Positions 23,510 to 35,746 are shown, counted from the stretch's first letter. The stretch is 64,000 bases of DNA from Chenopodium formosanum (GCA_024500155.1 CM044857.1:1676501-1740500); one strand, 5' to 3'. The notes: generated from the letters alone by a model not told the origin. Translations and numbers: made by a program.

Positions 23510-25919
23510 TGTAATACCCCGTATTTTTATACGTATTTTCCTAATTAATTAATTAATTATTATTTTCTAAAAAGGGTATTTTAGTAATTTAACTTACTAT
23601 TTAAATCTTGGAGCCAAAACGATATTTGAATTTTGGCGCCAAAAGTATTTTAAAAACAAATTATTATTTTGGATAAGATTTATTATCCATTTATCCTATT
23701 TTAAAAACCGGATTATTTATATATTTTGGATATTTTAATTAAGGCAAAAGCTATATTTTATTATTATTTTAATAAGTCCGAAAATCCCATTTATTTGGCT
23801 AAAAAATTTCGGATTTTCCTAAGAGAAAATCTGATTTTATTAGTTAAATTATTTGTTGAATATTTGGTATTTTATTATTTAATTATTTATTACAATAAAT
23901 ATTATTTACACAATTATTTTAATTCCTTAAAACTATCAAAATAATTTCCTAAAGTACTAAATAGGAGGGCCGAAAATATGAGCTTAGGAAAGCTCAAAAA
24001 TTTCGGCCATCCCATGTAGATTTTGGGAAAAATATTTTTGGTAAATTGTATTTTTAATTATCTCTTTAAAATCTCCTATTTTCCTTAAATCTAATTCTCC
24101 ATCTTTTTAGTATCCAATGATTATATTTTCTTGCCATCTATTTTTCTTAATTATTCCCCAAGTAATTCCAATTTCCTTAATATTTTTCATGACAATCATA
24201 CCTTCCATATTCAATTATACACAATCTCTTCAATATTAAAACTTTCCTTAAATCTTTACTCACTTCTCCAAGTAATCCCTTAAACCCTACTTACCATAAT
24301 TCTTCCCAAATTCTCTTACCATAATTCTTGCATGAGCTAGCCTATAAATACCCCTCCATACCTCTCATATTCTTCACACCAATTCTCTTCTTTTCTTCTC
24401 CTCTTTTTACACAAATCATCCCGTTTATCTTTGAAGCCAATTTTCGGGCACTTCGGGTCAGTTTTTGGGGTATTACTGTTCACAGAAGATTGTTCCTCTC
24501 AAAAAATCCTTGAGGTTAGGCTCAAGAATCACCCAATTCGGAGTTATATCAAAGGAGTTATAGCCTCTGCAAGTTCTGCCTATTCTTTCCAACGAAAATC
24601 CAATTCTTCTCTTTTCCTTGGTTTCTTATCTTTCTCTTTCTCTTCTCTTATTCAATTATTATTATTGTTATGGGGGATTTATAAAAATTATTATGAGTAG
24701 TTTTAATTATATAAATTAGATTTTTAATGATGTTTATGAAAATTAATTTAAAAGGTTCATGTACATATAGTTAGGGGTTTTTAATATCATTGTTGTGATT
24801 ATTTGTTAACCTTATATTAATTAAGGTTATATTTATTTGTAGGGTGTGTTCGATCAAGATTCTTGAGAGCTCTTTTGAGGTGTTTTTGGCTAAGCAAGGA
24901 TCAAGGTACGTTAGGTGGCTAGATACCTTGAAAGTGATCGATTTGAATGAGCATGTTTGAATGATTTTATGGTGATTGAATTAAATTGACTTGAATTATG
25001 GTTTATGAAATAAAGGTATGTTTAAAAGATTGGTTTTAATAATTAAATTGGAGTATTGATTTTTATAACATGTTTTGATTAATTAATTTATTATTCATGT
25101 TTAAAAAGGATTGGTTTTGAAAGCTTGTTGGATTTATAAAAAAAAGGGAGTTTGAATTATTATTATTAAAGGTTGGAATTATTGGATTTAAAGAGGATTT
25201 ATTTAATCATTGAATTAAATTTATTATTTATGCTTTATAAGCATGTTAGTAATCCCACTATGCGGATTTGGTTTATTGATAAGGCCTTGGACTTTGTATG
25301 ACCGGGTCTTTCCTCAAGAATAGCCTTGTAACATAAGGAGACTAGCTTGGGGGGTGTGCACACTTGGGAGAGGAATTGGTTAAATTGGTTTAATTGGTTT
25401 TAAAATAATTGGAATTGGTTTTATTGATTATTGGGATTTGAATATTGAGAATTGGTTTTGAATCATGAGTTTGGAATTATTGGAATAATTATTGGAATTG
25501 ATTTCAAAAGCATGTTTGCAAATAAATTGAATTTAATTATCTTGCACTTACCGTACTTAGCATATTTTGCTAACCCGTATTTCTTATTTGTTTTGGTTCG
25601 CCCTGTTTACCGTAATGGTAAGCAGTGTTATTTTAGGTGGAGTGAATAAATTGATGAATTGGAGTCCCGGGATTTGGTTTCACTAAGATAGGAATCTTGG
25701 TCTTTGTATCTATTTTTGAGTACTCATAACATTGGTTTCTATCTATAGTTATTATTAATAAAGAAGAGTTTTGAAGTTTCCGCTGCAAAGTATTGTTTTG
25801 TTAGTAAGTTGAGTAGCCTTGCGTAATCACGCGGCGGTAATACGCCTAAGTCTATCTCTACGGTATAATTATACGTATTATACTAGTATTTCCGTAGAGG
25901 GAGATTTGGGGGTGTTACA
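23510..25919 (+). mobile_element. Solo LTR S1 of a Tekay-like family (2410 bp)
   Basis: Starts TGTAATACCCCGTATTTTTA and ends GGGGGTGTTACA. TSD CCCGG lies at 23505-23509 and 25920-25924. A TATAAATA box is at 24343-24350. There is no internal region, so it arose by LTR-LTR recombination. Closely similar to S2. Small ORFs inside are not supported as genes. The insertion splits one of the host's GC palindromes at its centre (CCCGG|TCGGG). Confidence 0.93.
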
Positions 25920-25924
25920 CCCGG

Positions 25925-26375
25925 TCGGGTGCCATCTTGCCCAATCGGGCGTATATCTTCCTTTTTAGACTCTCTTCTCGCGCCCAGTTGAGCGCGCTAC
26001 AGCACTTGAGTCCAATTTTTTTTTCTTTTCTTTTCTCCAAATTTGGCTAACTCTTTTCCTCCAAACCTGTATAAAAACTCGTAAAACTCATTAAATCCCC
26101 TCTCTCTCCCCACACTAAGAAAAAGAAAGAAAGAAAACAAACTAAAAAGCAAGAAAGTACGGGTTGCCTCCCGCAAAGCGCTGGTTTATCTAGGTCCCGC
26201 ACGACCCTTTTACCATATGTCTGGAGGTTAAGACCTTTGACCTATCTCTTGGTCGGGCGGTTTCTCACCTGGTCGGGCGATCTTTAGGCCTTGACCTTGC
26301 TTCCTAACACGCCCGGTCGGGCGCCAACTCGCCCGGTTGGGAGGGTGTTCCTTGGCTTGGACTGGTGGTTCTTCG
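25925..26375 (-). other. Athila-like post-pol region
   Basis: On the minus strand GCGCTTTGCGGGAGGCAACC (about 26161-26180) resembles the stretch that follows the pol stop codon in Athila elements. Because it lies just past the protease linker, the RT-RNase H-integrase block has been deleted. Five or more GC near-palindromes occur (25920-25950, 25977-25995, 26250-26275, 26310-26340). Confidence 0.6.
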
Positions 26376-27896
26376 CTACTGATCGCAAGGGATACCTTTT
26401 TGGTCTTTAATTGTCTTGGTTTTCTCACTTGGTTGAGCAATTGCAACTTGATCAGGTGGTACTCTTACTATGGGCTTAGTTTTCGCAACTTGCTCACTTT
26501 TCTCCACTTTCTCATCTTCAAAGCCAAGCCCTTCATAGTATAGGGCTCTTTCTATTGCATCCACTTCCTCTTTCCATATGCTAGTTTTTCCTGTAGAAGA
26601 TGCAACACTAGATACCGCCTCCAAGGGATTTTCAACAAGGGCTTGGGGCTCATTAGAACAATTATTATCAACCACACCAATTCTAAAACACTTCTCCTCT
26701 ATCATGGGGCTTTTAGGGACATTATTCAAATTAAAAATAATATTATCATTCCCTACCGATAGTGTCAGTTTACCACTTTTCACATCTATAATTGCCCCTG
26801 CAGTTTGGAAGAATGGTCTACCCAAAATAATTGGGGTTTGCAAATCCTCCGCCATATCAAGAACAACAAAATCAACAGGTATATAAAATTTACCTACTTT
26901 AACAGGAACATCCTCTAAAACACCTAAAGGGTATTTAAAAGAACGGTCGGCCATTTGCATAGTAATATTGGTAGCTTTTAATTTACCCATATTTAGCTTA
27001 GAGCACACAGACAATGGCATAACACTGACACTAGCACCCAAATCACATAATGCATTATCAATCATCAGATTGCCAATATGACAAGGGATAGAAAAACTAC
27101 CCGGATCTTTCAGCTTAGATGGAGATTTATTTTGTAGTACGGAACTGCATTCTATAGTAAAGGCGACTGTCTCTACCTCACTAATAGATCTTTTTCTAGT
27201 CAAGATTTCTTTCATGAATTTAGCATATGCAGGGATTTGTGTAATTAACTCTGTGAAAGGAACTATTACCTGCAAGTTTTTCACCATCTCCAGGAACTTA
27301 CCAAACTGCTTATCCAATTTAGTCTTCAAATGTCTATTGGGTAAAGGAAGTTTGATAACTGGCTTTTGAACTTCGCTATTCTTATCTTGAGTTGCTACCT
27401 TCCCTGGAGTTATACCCTGCAATGTATCATCAGAAATATTAGTAGTACCTTGGAGCCCTGTAGGGCTATTAGCAACATTGTTTGGTTTAATAGAATTAAG
27501 ATTAGCATTTTTCATTAAAATAGGTTCATCATCTCTGGGCATAATGGGCCCATCATAGTGTGAACCACTCCTAAAGGTAATTGTAAAAGCTTGATCTAGA
27601 AGTCTGGTTGGTTGCGATGGTAGGGCTCCCTGTTGGCGGGCTTGTAGAGTATAGGAAATCTGCGTAATTTGATTATCCATGATTTTATTATGAGCTATGA
27701 TCGAATCAATTTGAGCATCCCTACTCTCCATGTGCTTTTGCATACTTGATAGCATCGCTTTAATTTCTAACAAAGCAGGGTCAGAAGATGAGGAGGGTTG
27801 TGAATAGGTTCTCTGGCCAGAGTTGGGATGGTAATATTTCTGCTGTGGTTGTTGTGGTGCTTGTGATTGTTGTGGGGGTAGCGGGTTTTGAACATT
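26376..27896 (-). pseudogene. Athila-like gag C-terminus and protease
   Basis: Open for about 500 codons. It starts (at the S2 edge) in the glutamine-rich gag tail, contains SSDPALLEIKAMLSSMQKHM, then a protease with ALCDLGASVSVMPLSV and IILGRPFFQTAGAIIDV, both typical of Athila-type proteases, and a charged linker. Nothing like RT follows. Upstream coding sequence continues at 30290 after the S2 insertion. Confidence 0.88.
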
Positions 27897-30289
27897 TATA
27901 ACGCCCCGTATGTTCATACGTATTTTCCTAATTAATTAATTAATTATTATTTTCTAAAAAGGGTATTTTAGTAATTCAACTTACTATCTAAATCTTGGAA
28001 CCAAAATGATATTTGAATTTTGGCGCCAAAAGTATTTTAAAAACAAATTAGTATTTTGGATAAGATTTATTATCCATTTATTTATTTTAAAAACCGGATT
28101 ATTTATATATTTTGGATATTTTAATTAAGGCAAAAGCTATATTTTATTATAATTTTAATAAGGTCCGAAAATCCCATTTAATTGACTAATAATTTCGGAT
28201 TTTCTAGTGTTTTATTAGTTAAATTATTTGGTGAATAATTGGTATTTTATTAATTAATTATTTTATGCAATAAATATTATTTACACAATTATTTTTAATT
28301 CCTTAAAACTAGCAAAATAATTTCCTAAATACTAAAGAGGAGGGCCGAAAATATGATCTTAGGAAAGCTCATAAATTTCGGCCACCCCAAGTGGATTTTC
28401 TCAAAATTGTTTTGGTAATTTGTATTTTTAATTATTCCCTTAAAATCTTTTATTTTCCTTAATCCTATTTTTCCATCTCTTAAATATTTAGCCATCTTAT
28501 TTTCCTACCTTATATCCTCCTTGATTATTCTCCAAGTAATCCCTCTTACCATATTAATTTTCATGACATACATACCTTCCATATTCAATTAAACACAATC
28601 ACCCTAATATTAAAACTTTCCTTAACTCTTTTATTCACCTCTCCAAGTAATCTCTTAAACCCTACTTACCATAATTCTTCCTACATTTTCCTACCATAAT
28701 TCATACACATCCTAGCCTATAAATACCCCTTTATTTCATGATCAAACACTCACACAATTCTCATAATTTTCTCTCAAATTCTCTCATCATTTTCTCTTCT
28801 TTTCTTTTCCCCTTTTTCTTATTTTCTTTCTCCTCCCTTGCACCACCACTGAGCACCACCCCAGCCACCACTCCGGCGCCACCTGCCGCCGCCTCCGACC
28901 ACCACCAGCCGCGGCAGCCACCTACTGCCGCCACCTCCTTGCTCTTCTCTTCTTCGGTTTTTATTTTCTTTTCTCCTTTCTTCTTATTTAATTAATTATT
29001 TATATTATGGGGAATTTATAAAATTATAATAAATGGTATTAATTAAATAAAAATTAGATTTTAATTATGTTCTTGAGAAAATAATTTTAAGATTCATGTA
29101 CATATATTTGGGAGGTTTTAATTTAAATGTTTGTGATTATTTGTTAACCTTATATTGATTAAGGTTATATTATTTGTAGGTTGTTTTTGATCAAGCTACT
29201 TGAGGGTTCTTTTGAGGTGTTTTTGGCTAAGCAAGATCAAGGTACGTTAGGTGGCTAGATACCTTGAAAGTGATGGGTTTGAATAAGCATGTTTGAATGA
29301 TTTTATGAGGATTGAATTAAATTGAATTGAATTATGATTTATGAATTAAAAGCGTGTTTAAATAAATTGGTTTTGATAAATAAATTGGAGTATTGATCTT
29401 ATATCATGTTTTAAATAATTAAAATTATTATTCATGTTTAAAAGGTTTAAGTTTGAAAGCATGTGGATTTAAATAAAAAGGGAGTTTGAATTATTATTAT
29501 TAAAAGTTGGAATTATTGGATTTAAAGAGGATTTATTGAATTATTATTATTAATGTTTTACAAGCATGTTGGTAATCCCACTACGCGGATTTGGTTTATT
29601 GATAAGGCCTTGGACTTTGTATGACTGGGTCTTTCCTCAAGAATAGCCTTGTAACATAAGGAGACTAGCTTGGGGGGTGTGCACACTTGGGAGAGGAATT
29701 GGTTTATTTGGTTTTATTGGTTTATTATGAGGAATTGGTTTTAAATAATTGGTATTGGTTTTATTGGTTATTGATATTGGAATATTGAGAATCGGTTTTG
29801 AATCATGAGTTTTGAATTTATTGGATTAATTATTGGAATTGATTTCAAAAGCATGTTTGCAAATAAATTGAGTTTAATTATCTTGCACTTACCGTACTTA
29901 GCATATTTTGTTAATCCGTATTTCCTATTTGTTTTGGTTCGCCCTATTTACCGTAATGGTAAGTAGTGTTATTTCAAGTGGAGTGAATAAATTGATGCAT
30001 TGGAGTCCCGGGATTTGGTTTCATCTAAATTAGGAGTTTTGGTCTTGTATTTAATTTGAGTACTCATGACATTGGTTTATATTTATAGTTATTATTAATA
30101 AAGAAGAGTTTTGAAGTTTTCGGGATTATAGTTATTATTAACATATGTTTTGGACTAAATATTGATTTATTAGTAGGTTTGAGTAGCCTTGCGCAATCAC
30201 GCGGCGGTAATACGCCCAATTCTATCTCTACGGTATAATTATACATATTATACTAGTATTTCCGTAAATGGAGATTTGGGGGTGTTACA
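27897..30289 (+). mobile_element. Solo LTR S2 of the same Tekay-like family (2393 bp)
   Basis: Begins TATAACGCCCCG (the canonical TG has become TA) and ends GGGGGTGTTACA. TSD ACATT lies at 27892-27896 and 30290-30294. A TATAAATA box is at 28718-28725, followed by a proline/CACC-rich stretch (28840-28930) absent from S1, so the R/U5 part differs between copies. It interrupts Athila gag within the YRSTNV…NPLPPQQ region. Confidence 0.92.
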
Positions 30290-30294
30290 ACATT

Positions 30295-31470
30295 GGTGCT
30301 CCGGTAAGAAAGACATGGATGATTCCGGAACCCAGGATTATAGGTGTTGGAGTATGGGTCATTCTGCCTATAGGCTTGGAAGGCATTAACTTGCTCCATG
30401 GAAGTCCTGCAATCTTGTTCCCAATTACCTACAATTCCACAATTTTCACAAAACGCATCATTAGAATTATTATTGATAGCAAAAACATTAGCTAGATTAG
30501 CAGTATTAAGATTATCTAATTTCTGACAAATAGAGGTTAATTGAGCTTGTAGAAAGGATACGGAATCAACACTATGTTTCCCCTTGTTAGTAAAACCTCT
30601 AGGATTCCCATGTCGGGAATTGTAAATTGCCATATCTTTGATAACTTAACCTGCAACATCAACATTAAGATTCATGAACCTCCCACTAGCTGCAGAATCT
30701 AGAATGGTTCTAGATGAATTTCCAATTCCATTGTAAAAGACTTGGATCAACTGCCACTGTGCTAAATTATGGTGGGGACACTCTCTCTACAGATCCTTGA
30801 ATCTTTCCCAAGCCTCATATAAAGTTTCATCTGGCTCTTGGGAAAAATTTTGAATTGCACTCCTTAGTAAAGTTGTCCTCTCTGCAAGGTAATATTTGTT
30901 ATAAAAATTCAAAACAAGAGTCTCCCAATTAGTAATACCAAGCGCAATTCTATTCAAACCATTAAACCACAATTTAGCCTTTCCACATAAAGAGAAAGGA
31001 AAAAGGATCTCCCTGATTTTATCTTGTGTGACCCTAGCTTGTCTAATGGTATTGCAATATTGACAGTAATCTGCAATATGAAGATTTGGGTCTTCACCCT
31101 TAGCTCCACAGAATTGCTTCCTTTCTATCATCGTGATAAATTGGGGTTTAATCTCAAATTGCACTCCATCAAGAGCGGGAGTAGGATTGAGATGTGGAAA
31201 ATCTGTCAGTGACGGCTGCGAATAATCGCTGAGCTTTTTAGGTGGATTTCCTGTCATCTTTGATTCTGGTTTCGAAGAAACTTCCCAATCACTGGAATCA
31301 GATGGAGGGTCCCTAGGAATATCACCCCCAAAACCTGCCAGTATTTTCTTGTTCAAATTCTTTTGTCTATGAAAAGAACGCTCAATCTCAGGATTGAAAG
31401 GGATGTAACCTGATCTGGAACACCTGGGCATAAACAAAGAACTAGACGACAAATATGAGAACTGTCCCAA
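30295..31470 (-). pseudogene. Athila-like gag, N-terminal and middle part
   Basis: ATG at 31470, or the inner MPRCSRSG start about 13 codons in. Capsid-like motifs include AKLWFNGLNRIALGITNWE and NYYLAERTTLLRSAI-type text ending ETLYEAWERFKDL. A TAG at 30784-30786 interrupts it, and a second stop lies near 30644. A zinc-knuckle remnant CENCGIVGNWEQDC has Asn where the His should be. The coding frame runs into S2 at 30289. Confidence 0.88.
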
Positions 31471-31552
31471 AGAGCTTACGTTCTCTAGGACGAAGGAGAA
31501 TAATCAAGACTACAAAAACAATTAGAAATAAAAATATTTTAACAGGATAAAG

Positions 31553-32943
31553 TGGTATCACCTAGTCAAAAATAATTCCTAAGTTCCTCTAACTATGCAG
31601 ATAGGGAAGAAGGGTCGATGCACAGGGAAACAAGTCTTCCTATTCCTAATTAATTAATATAGTCTAAATTATAGAGTAACTAAATTATAGATATGATGAA
31701 GTAAACTAAGGGAGATAAAAGTAGGGAGAAATAAATGAATAAAAGCCTAGGGTATAGGTTCACCAATAAATAATATTCCAGGGTAAAACATAATAATCAA
31801 TCATCAATGCGTCAATTAATCAGATCATAAAGGGCTTTCACTACGTATTACAATCACAAAGTTAATTTACCGGTATTAAATCTCATCTCTCGAATCTCGA
31901 CTTAACCACTTATAAATTAGTCCGCTATTGAAACTAAGCCTAAACATCAATTCTCATCTCTCGAATCTCGAATCAATATTGCATAACTCATACAATTAAA
32001 CCAAGCCTAATCTAATTGCATAGCATTAAATCAATCAATAGGAAATTAATCAAGAATTGACAATCAACAATAATAAATTACCCCTTCATATTATTTATGG
32101 ATCCCCACAAACCCTAGAAAGGAAACTACTCACACATAATTAAATCTAAACTAATAAAAGCAAATAAACAAGTCATGATGAATTAAAGAAATTAAATTAC
32201 TGAAATTAATAAGGAAGAAATCGTTACCAAAGTTAATGGAAATAATGAGTTGAATTAAGGAACAAAGTTGTAGAGAGATAAATAAGAAAGAAGTTTAAGC
32301 TTAAGAGAAGATTAAAACTAATGAAAGAGAGAGATAATTGTATCTAAAGCTATAAAAATGTATTTATACAAACTCCTAAAAATCCTAATTAGAAACTAAG
32401 TAAAATCATCGAAAACGACTCTCCAAAACATGCGCTTGGTTGGGCACGCCTTTTTGTCTCCATATCTTCTCTCGCGCCCGGCCGGGCGCGAGCTCGGGCG
32501 AAGCAATGCCCTGATTCTTCTTTCACCCCCGCCCGGCCGGGCGCGCCTTCGGAGGAGGCAATGCCCGGGTGGGCGAAGCTCTTGGACATCTTAGACTTCT
32601 TGTTTGGACTATTAACTTCGGCCCAAACTAAATTTCCTCCTTGGGGCTTTAGTACTCGATCCTAATGCCTCGGTATCTCATATGTCAAGCCCTTTATCAC
32701 CGGTTTGGTGACTCTAACCAGCCTTAGGCTACGAAAGGTGGTCGTGCTCCTCCAATGCTCGTAGTTGCTCTAAATAATCCCGGGAAAATGCTCTTAATGT
32801 GCAATTCCCTACAAAACTCAACCAAAACTACGAAAACACTAGAAAACACAAATTAGTAATAAAAAGTGGCTCTAAAGAGCCAAATGCATTACTAATTATG
32901 ACCATGGGACGGGGGTAAATCACTATATAAAATGGACATATCA
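31553..32943 (-). repeat. Right LTR of the Athila-like composite, minus orientation
   Basis: About 1.39 kb, starting TGATATGTCC at 32943 and ending about GATACCA at 31553. It is the true 5' LTR of the leftward gag-protease. It contains the GC palindromes at 32440-32560 and is the inverted partner of 20139-21522. The exact 3' end is inferred, since no clear primer-binding site was recognised. Confidence 0.85.
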
Positions 32944-32948
32944 ATCAT

Positions 32949-33344
32949 AAACTTATGGAAACTAGCATGATTCGCTCTTCACTCATGCCCATCACGAATA
33001 TCCTTTATCACCTGAAAAACTTCTCTCTACTTGTTTCCACTACTCTCCATTAAAAATGGGTCATCATAAGGGGCCAAGGTAAAGACAAGGCCAACAAATA
33101 CACAAACACACAATCAGCAAAGCTGAGTACATAAGCGTAATTAAACACACTAACATGTTTCACCTATCAACACACAAATTACCTCGTTGCACCTATTTAA
33201 AAGCACATAACATACAACAAGACTTCTCAACTAAGTAACTAAATAATTTATTTAGTATTGATTACGCATCGAATGGGTTTTTCCCTAACCTGCCCCAATA
33301 AAGGGGTACTAACACGGGAGCTAACCGTGCTAGTATAAAAGAAC
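32949..33344 (-). repeat. Tekay-like G1 5' LTR, piece 2
   Basis: Continues the match to the 3' LTR (about 6398-6793), from AAACTTATGGAAACTAGC to AGTATAAAAGAAC, before the S3 target site CACTC. Confidence 0.88.
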
Positions 33345-33349
33345 CACTC

Positions 33350-35230
33350 TGTAGGAAATATTTCAAGCATCCCACACTTAAGCGCCACTGTGATCATACA
33401 CTTAAGCATGGTGGCATCCAAAGGAAAGGAAGCTAGAGTAAAAGAGTCGCTAACAAGTTTTAAGAACTTGTAAACCGTTCACAGGGTGAAGGTTACACCC
33501 CTTAACGATCCAGGAGATCGTTAACTCCAATAGGTCTGGAACCATGACTGGAAGTTTGGGGATGAAGGTACAAATCCAACCTAAAAGAGATTGAACCTGC
33601 CCTAAATAAGCCTCTACTTTATTCTTCTCGTATTCATGTGCGCTTTCTGACTAACATACAATCAATAGGTTAACCCTAAACCTGTTTAATCTATGTTGGT
33701 TGAATATTAATGCACAAACAAATCTATTATTGGCGATCACTTGAATTATAATCATATTAGCCTAAATAAGATTATTAATTATCTTATTAAGCGTGATTAC
33801 AAGTATAAATTCCCTTTAAACATGCAAGAGAGGGCGTGATCAAGCAATAACAATAATAATATATCAAGAAACATAATAACAACAATCATCATCATAATAA
33901 TAATATTCAATAAAGCATAACATTAGCAAGATCCTAGGCATGATACTAACAAGATTAATAACAAACCCTAGCATGTCACTAAACATTAAAAATCAGTTAG
34001 CCCTAACATGACACTAACATGATATAAGGAAAAAAATAGGAAGCATCATAAACATACATGATATTAGAAATATTAGCTAACCCTAAACATTGTATGATAC
34101 TAGGAATCATAAAGACATCCTAACATGATATTAGGAATTAAATTAATCAAAGCATGCTTTCTATATCAAAAGAATAACAATTAAATTGCTTACTTGGATG
34201 CCTCGTATGTCTTTCTAATAACAAAATACACACGTTAGTAACTTCAAGGAAAAATAATAAACAAACAATTAAATCAAATAATTGAAATAGAAATTGGGTC
34301 CAAACCCTCAGAAATTATAAACCTTTCACATCTAGGGCGAAGACAACTTCGAACTTGGCTAGGTGTGTCTAAAACTTGTGAATGTGGAATTTTGAGAGAG
34401 GGAAGGTTTAGAAAAAGAATAGAGAGAGAAGGAAAGCTTCTAGCTTTTTTAGAGAGAGAATAGAGAGAGATGATTAATTGTGAATTGATGATTGATTGAT
34501 TGTTGATGAATTATTGAAAACAGAGGAGATACGACCCCTATTTATAAGAAAAATAGCACGGAATCAAATCAAGTCCTATTCGGAATAAAACTAGCATCTG
34601 TCGCCAGGCGACAAATGTTAGCGCCAGGCGACAGACTTTGTCGTTTGGCGCTAATTAAAAGATAAAACGCGCTTTTGTACGGGATCCTCTTCTTAATAAG
34701 ATTAAGCAGCAAATTCTGCGTTTATCAGATTAAAATCATATTTGTGCCAAATCACATATTTTATTCAAAATAAAACACTTTAAAATATAATTATCAATCC
34801 TAATCTCATTAGAATTAAAAAGGAACCTTCTAAATATTCTAGAAGATTAAAATCAATCCTAATAACCTCAGGAATAATAATTAATAGGCCCTCCTCTAGA
34901 TCATTGGGCTGCATTTAAAAATTATTTCGAGCCCAATTTAATATAATCTATAACTTCCTCATTATTTATCGGAATTGGGCTTATAATATATCATTGGAAA
35001 GCTCTTTTCGAGCCCAATCCAACTACACTAATATTGGACCCTTACCATGGACCAAAACAAATTAGACTGGCTATTTTTCATAAATAGAGTAAGAGAAGAA
35101 ATATTTTTGAAAATAGAAAGAGAAATATTTTAATAAAAACATCCTCATCACTAGAATTTTCACACTTTCACCTTGTTCGATAATTTCATCACTGGGTTTG
35201 ATTTTGGGGAGACACATTTGGGTGTCTACA
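33350..35230 (-). mobile_element. Solo LTR S3, unrelated LTR family (1881 bp)
   Basis: Plus-strand ends TGTAGGAAATATTTC and GGTGTCTACA, with TSD CACTC at 33345-33349 and 35231-35235. Minus orientation is inferred from a TATAAATA box on the minus strand at 34539-34546, so the element reads from TGTAGACACCC. It carries a palindrome set TGTCGCCAGGCGACA at about 34598-34660. No coding region. Confidence 0.88.
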
Positions 35231-35235
35231 CACTC

Positions 35236-35746
35236 GTAAGTGGCGGAATTCTTGCACATAATAATAAAAGGAAAATACAGTGTCCTGTACTCCCAGTAGA
35301 AGTTATGGTCAAATATAAAGTCGCATAACTCCCCCCATATGTTCATACTCAAGGTATATATGTTCCAAGAGTTTTGGTGCGTAATCTCTTTCACTTTACG
35401 TTATTTATATGTTATTAGACTTGGTGATGACTCTCAAACCATAATAATTCAATCATAATAATTATTCAAACAATCAAACATACCAATTTAATTCTTGAAT
35501 AATTAGTGATTACATAATATTTAATATTGAACCCTTTTTAAATCTACCTCGGTGTCAAAGACACCTTAAACGCATAATGCGCCACAAATCCTATCACTCA
35601 GTGTTGAAATTACCTTAAGTGCACTAAGGCACCAAAATATAATTTAATCCTCGTGTACAAAGACACTTAAATAGCTCATTCCTCATGCTTACAGCATCAA
35701 TTAAAATTATATGAACCATAATAAAATTCCTTCTCAATATTCCAAA
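35236..35746 (-). repeat. Tekay-like G1 5' LTR, piece 3, truncated
   Basis: Matches about 6794-7309 of the 3' LTR and then stops at TATTCCAAA. The remaining 1.3 kb of the LTR (its U3 side) is missing, and the sequence passes directly into the G2 polypurine region. Confidence 0.88.

Larger units (their letters stand above)
20139..32943. mobile_element. Athila-like Gypsy element with inverted ends (5' LTR at both termini)
   Basis: The left end starts TGATATGTCCATTTTATATA on the plus strand; the right end is its reverse complement (…ATGGACATATCA). The 5-bp TSD ATCAT lies at 20134-20138 and 32944-32948, and the uninterrupted site is visible at about 6393-6397 in the sister LTR. The left arm (20139-21968) is LTR plus gag start facing right. 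The right arm (31553-32943 LTR, gag, protease) faces left, followed by the ORF-1-like region. RT, RNase H and integrase are absent. Two solo LTRs were inserted later. Arms differ by substitutions and a leader deletion, so this is an old structure rather than a simple assembly duplication. Confidence 0.85.
6071..35746 (-). mobile_element. Tekay-like chromovirus (Ty3/Gypsy) G1, with three later insertions
   Basis: Minus-strand element: 3' LTR 6071-8610, purine tract 8611-8627, gag-pol 8863-13446, long leader with an extra ORF 13447-19871, and 5' LTR from 19872. The 5' LTR is in three pieces (19872-20138, 32944-33349, 35231-35746) around the Athila-like and solo-LTR insertions and ends at 35746, matching 3' LTR position about 7309, so its U3 half is gone. 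The C-terminal chromodomain in pol supports the chromovirus call; Tekay rather than another chromovirus clade is inferred from the long LTR and domain style. No TSD can be shown because the upstream flank is deleted. Confidence 0.85.
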
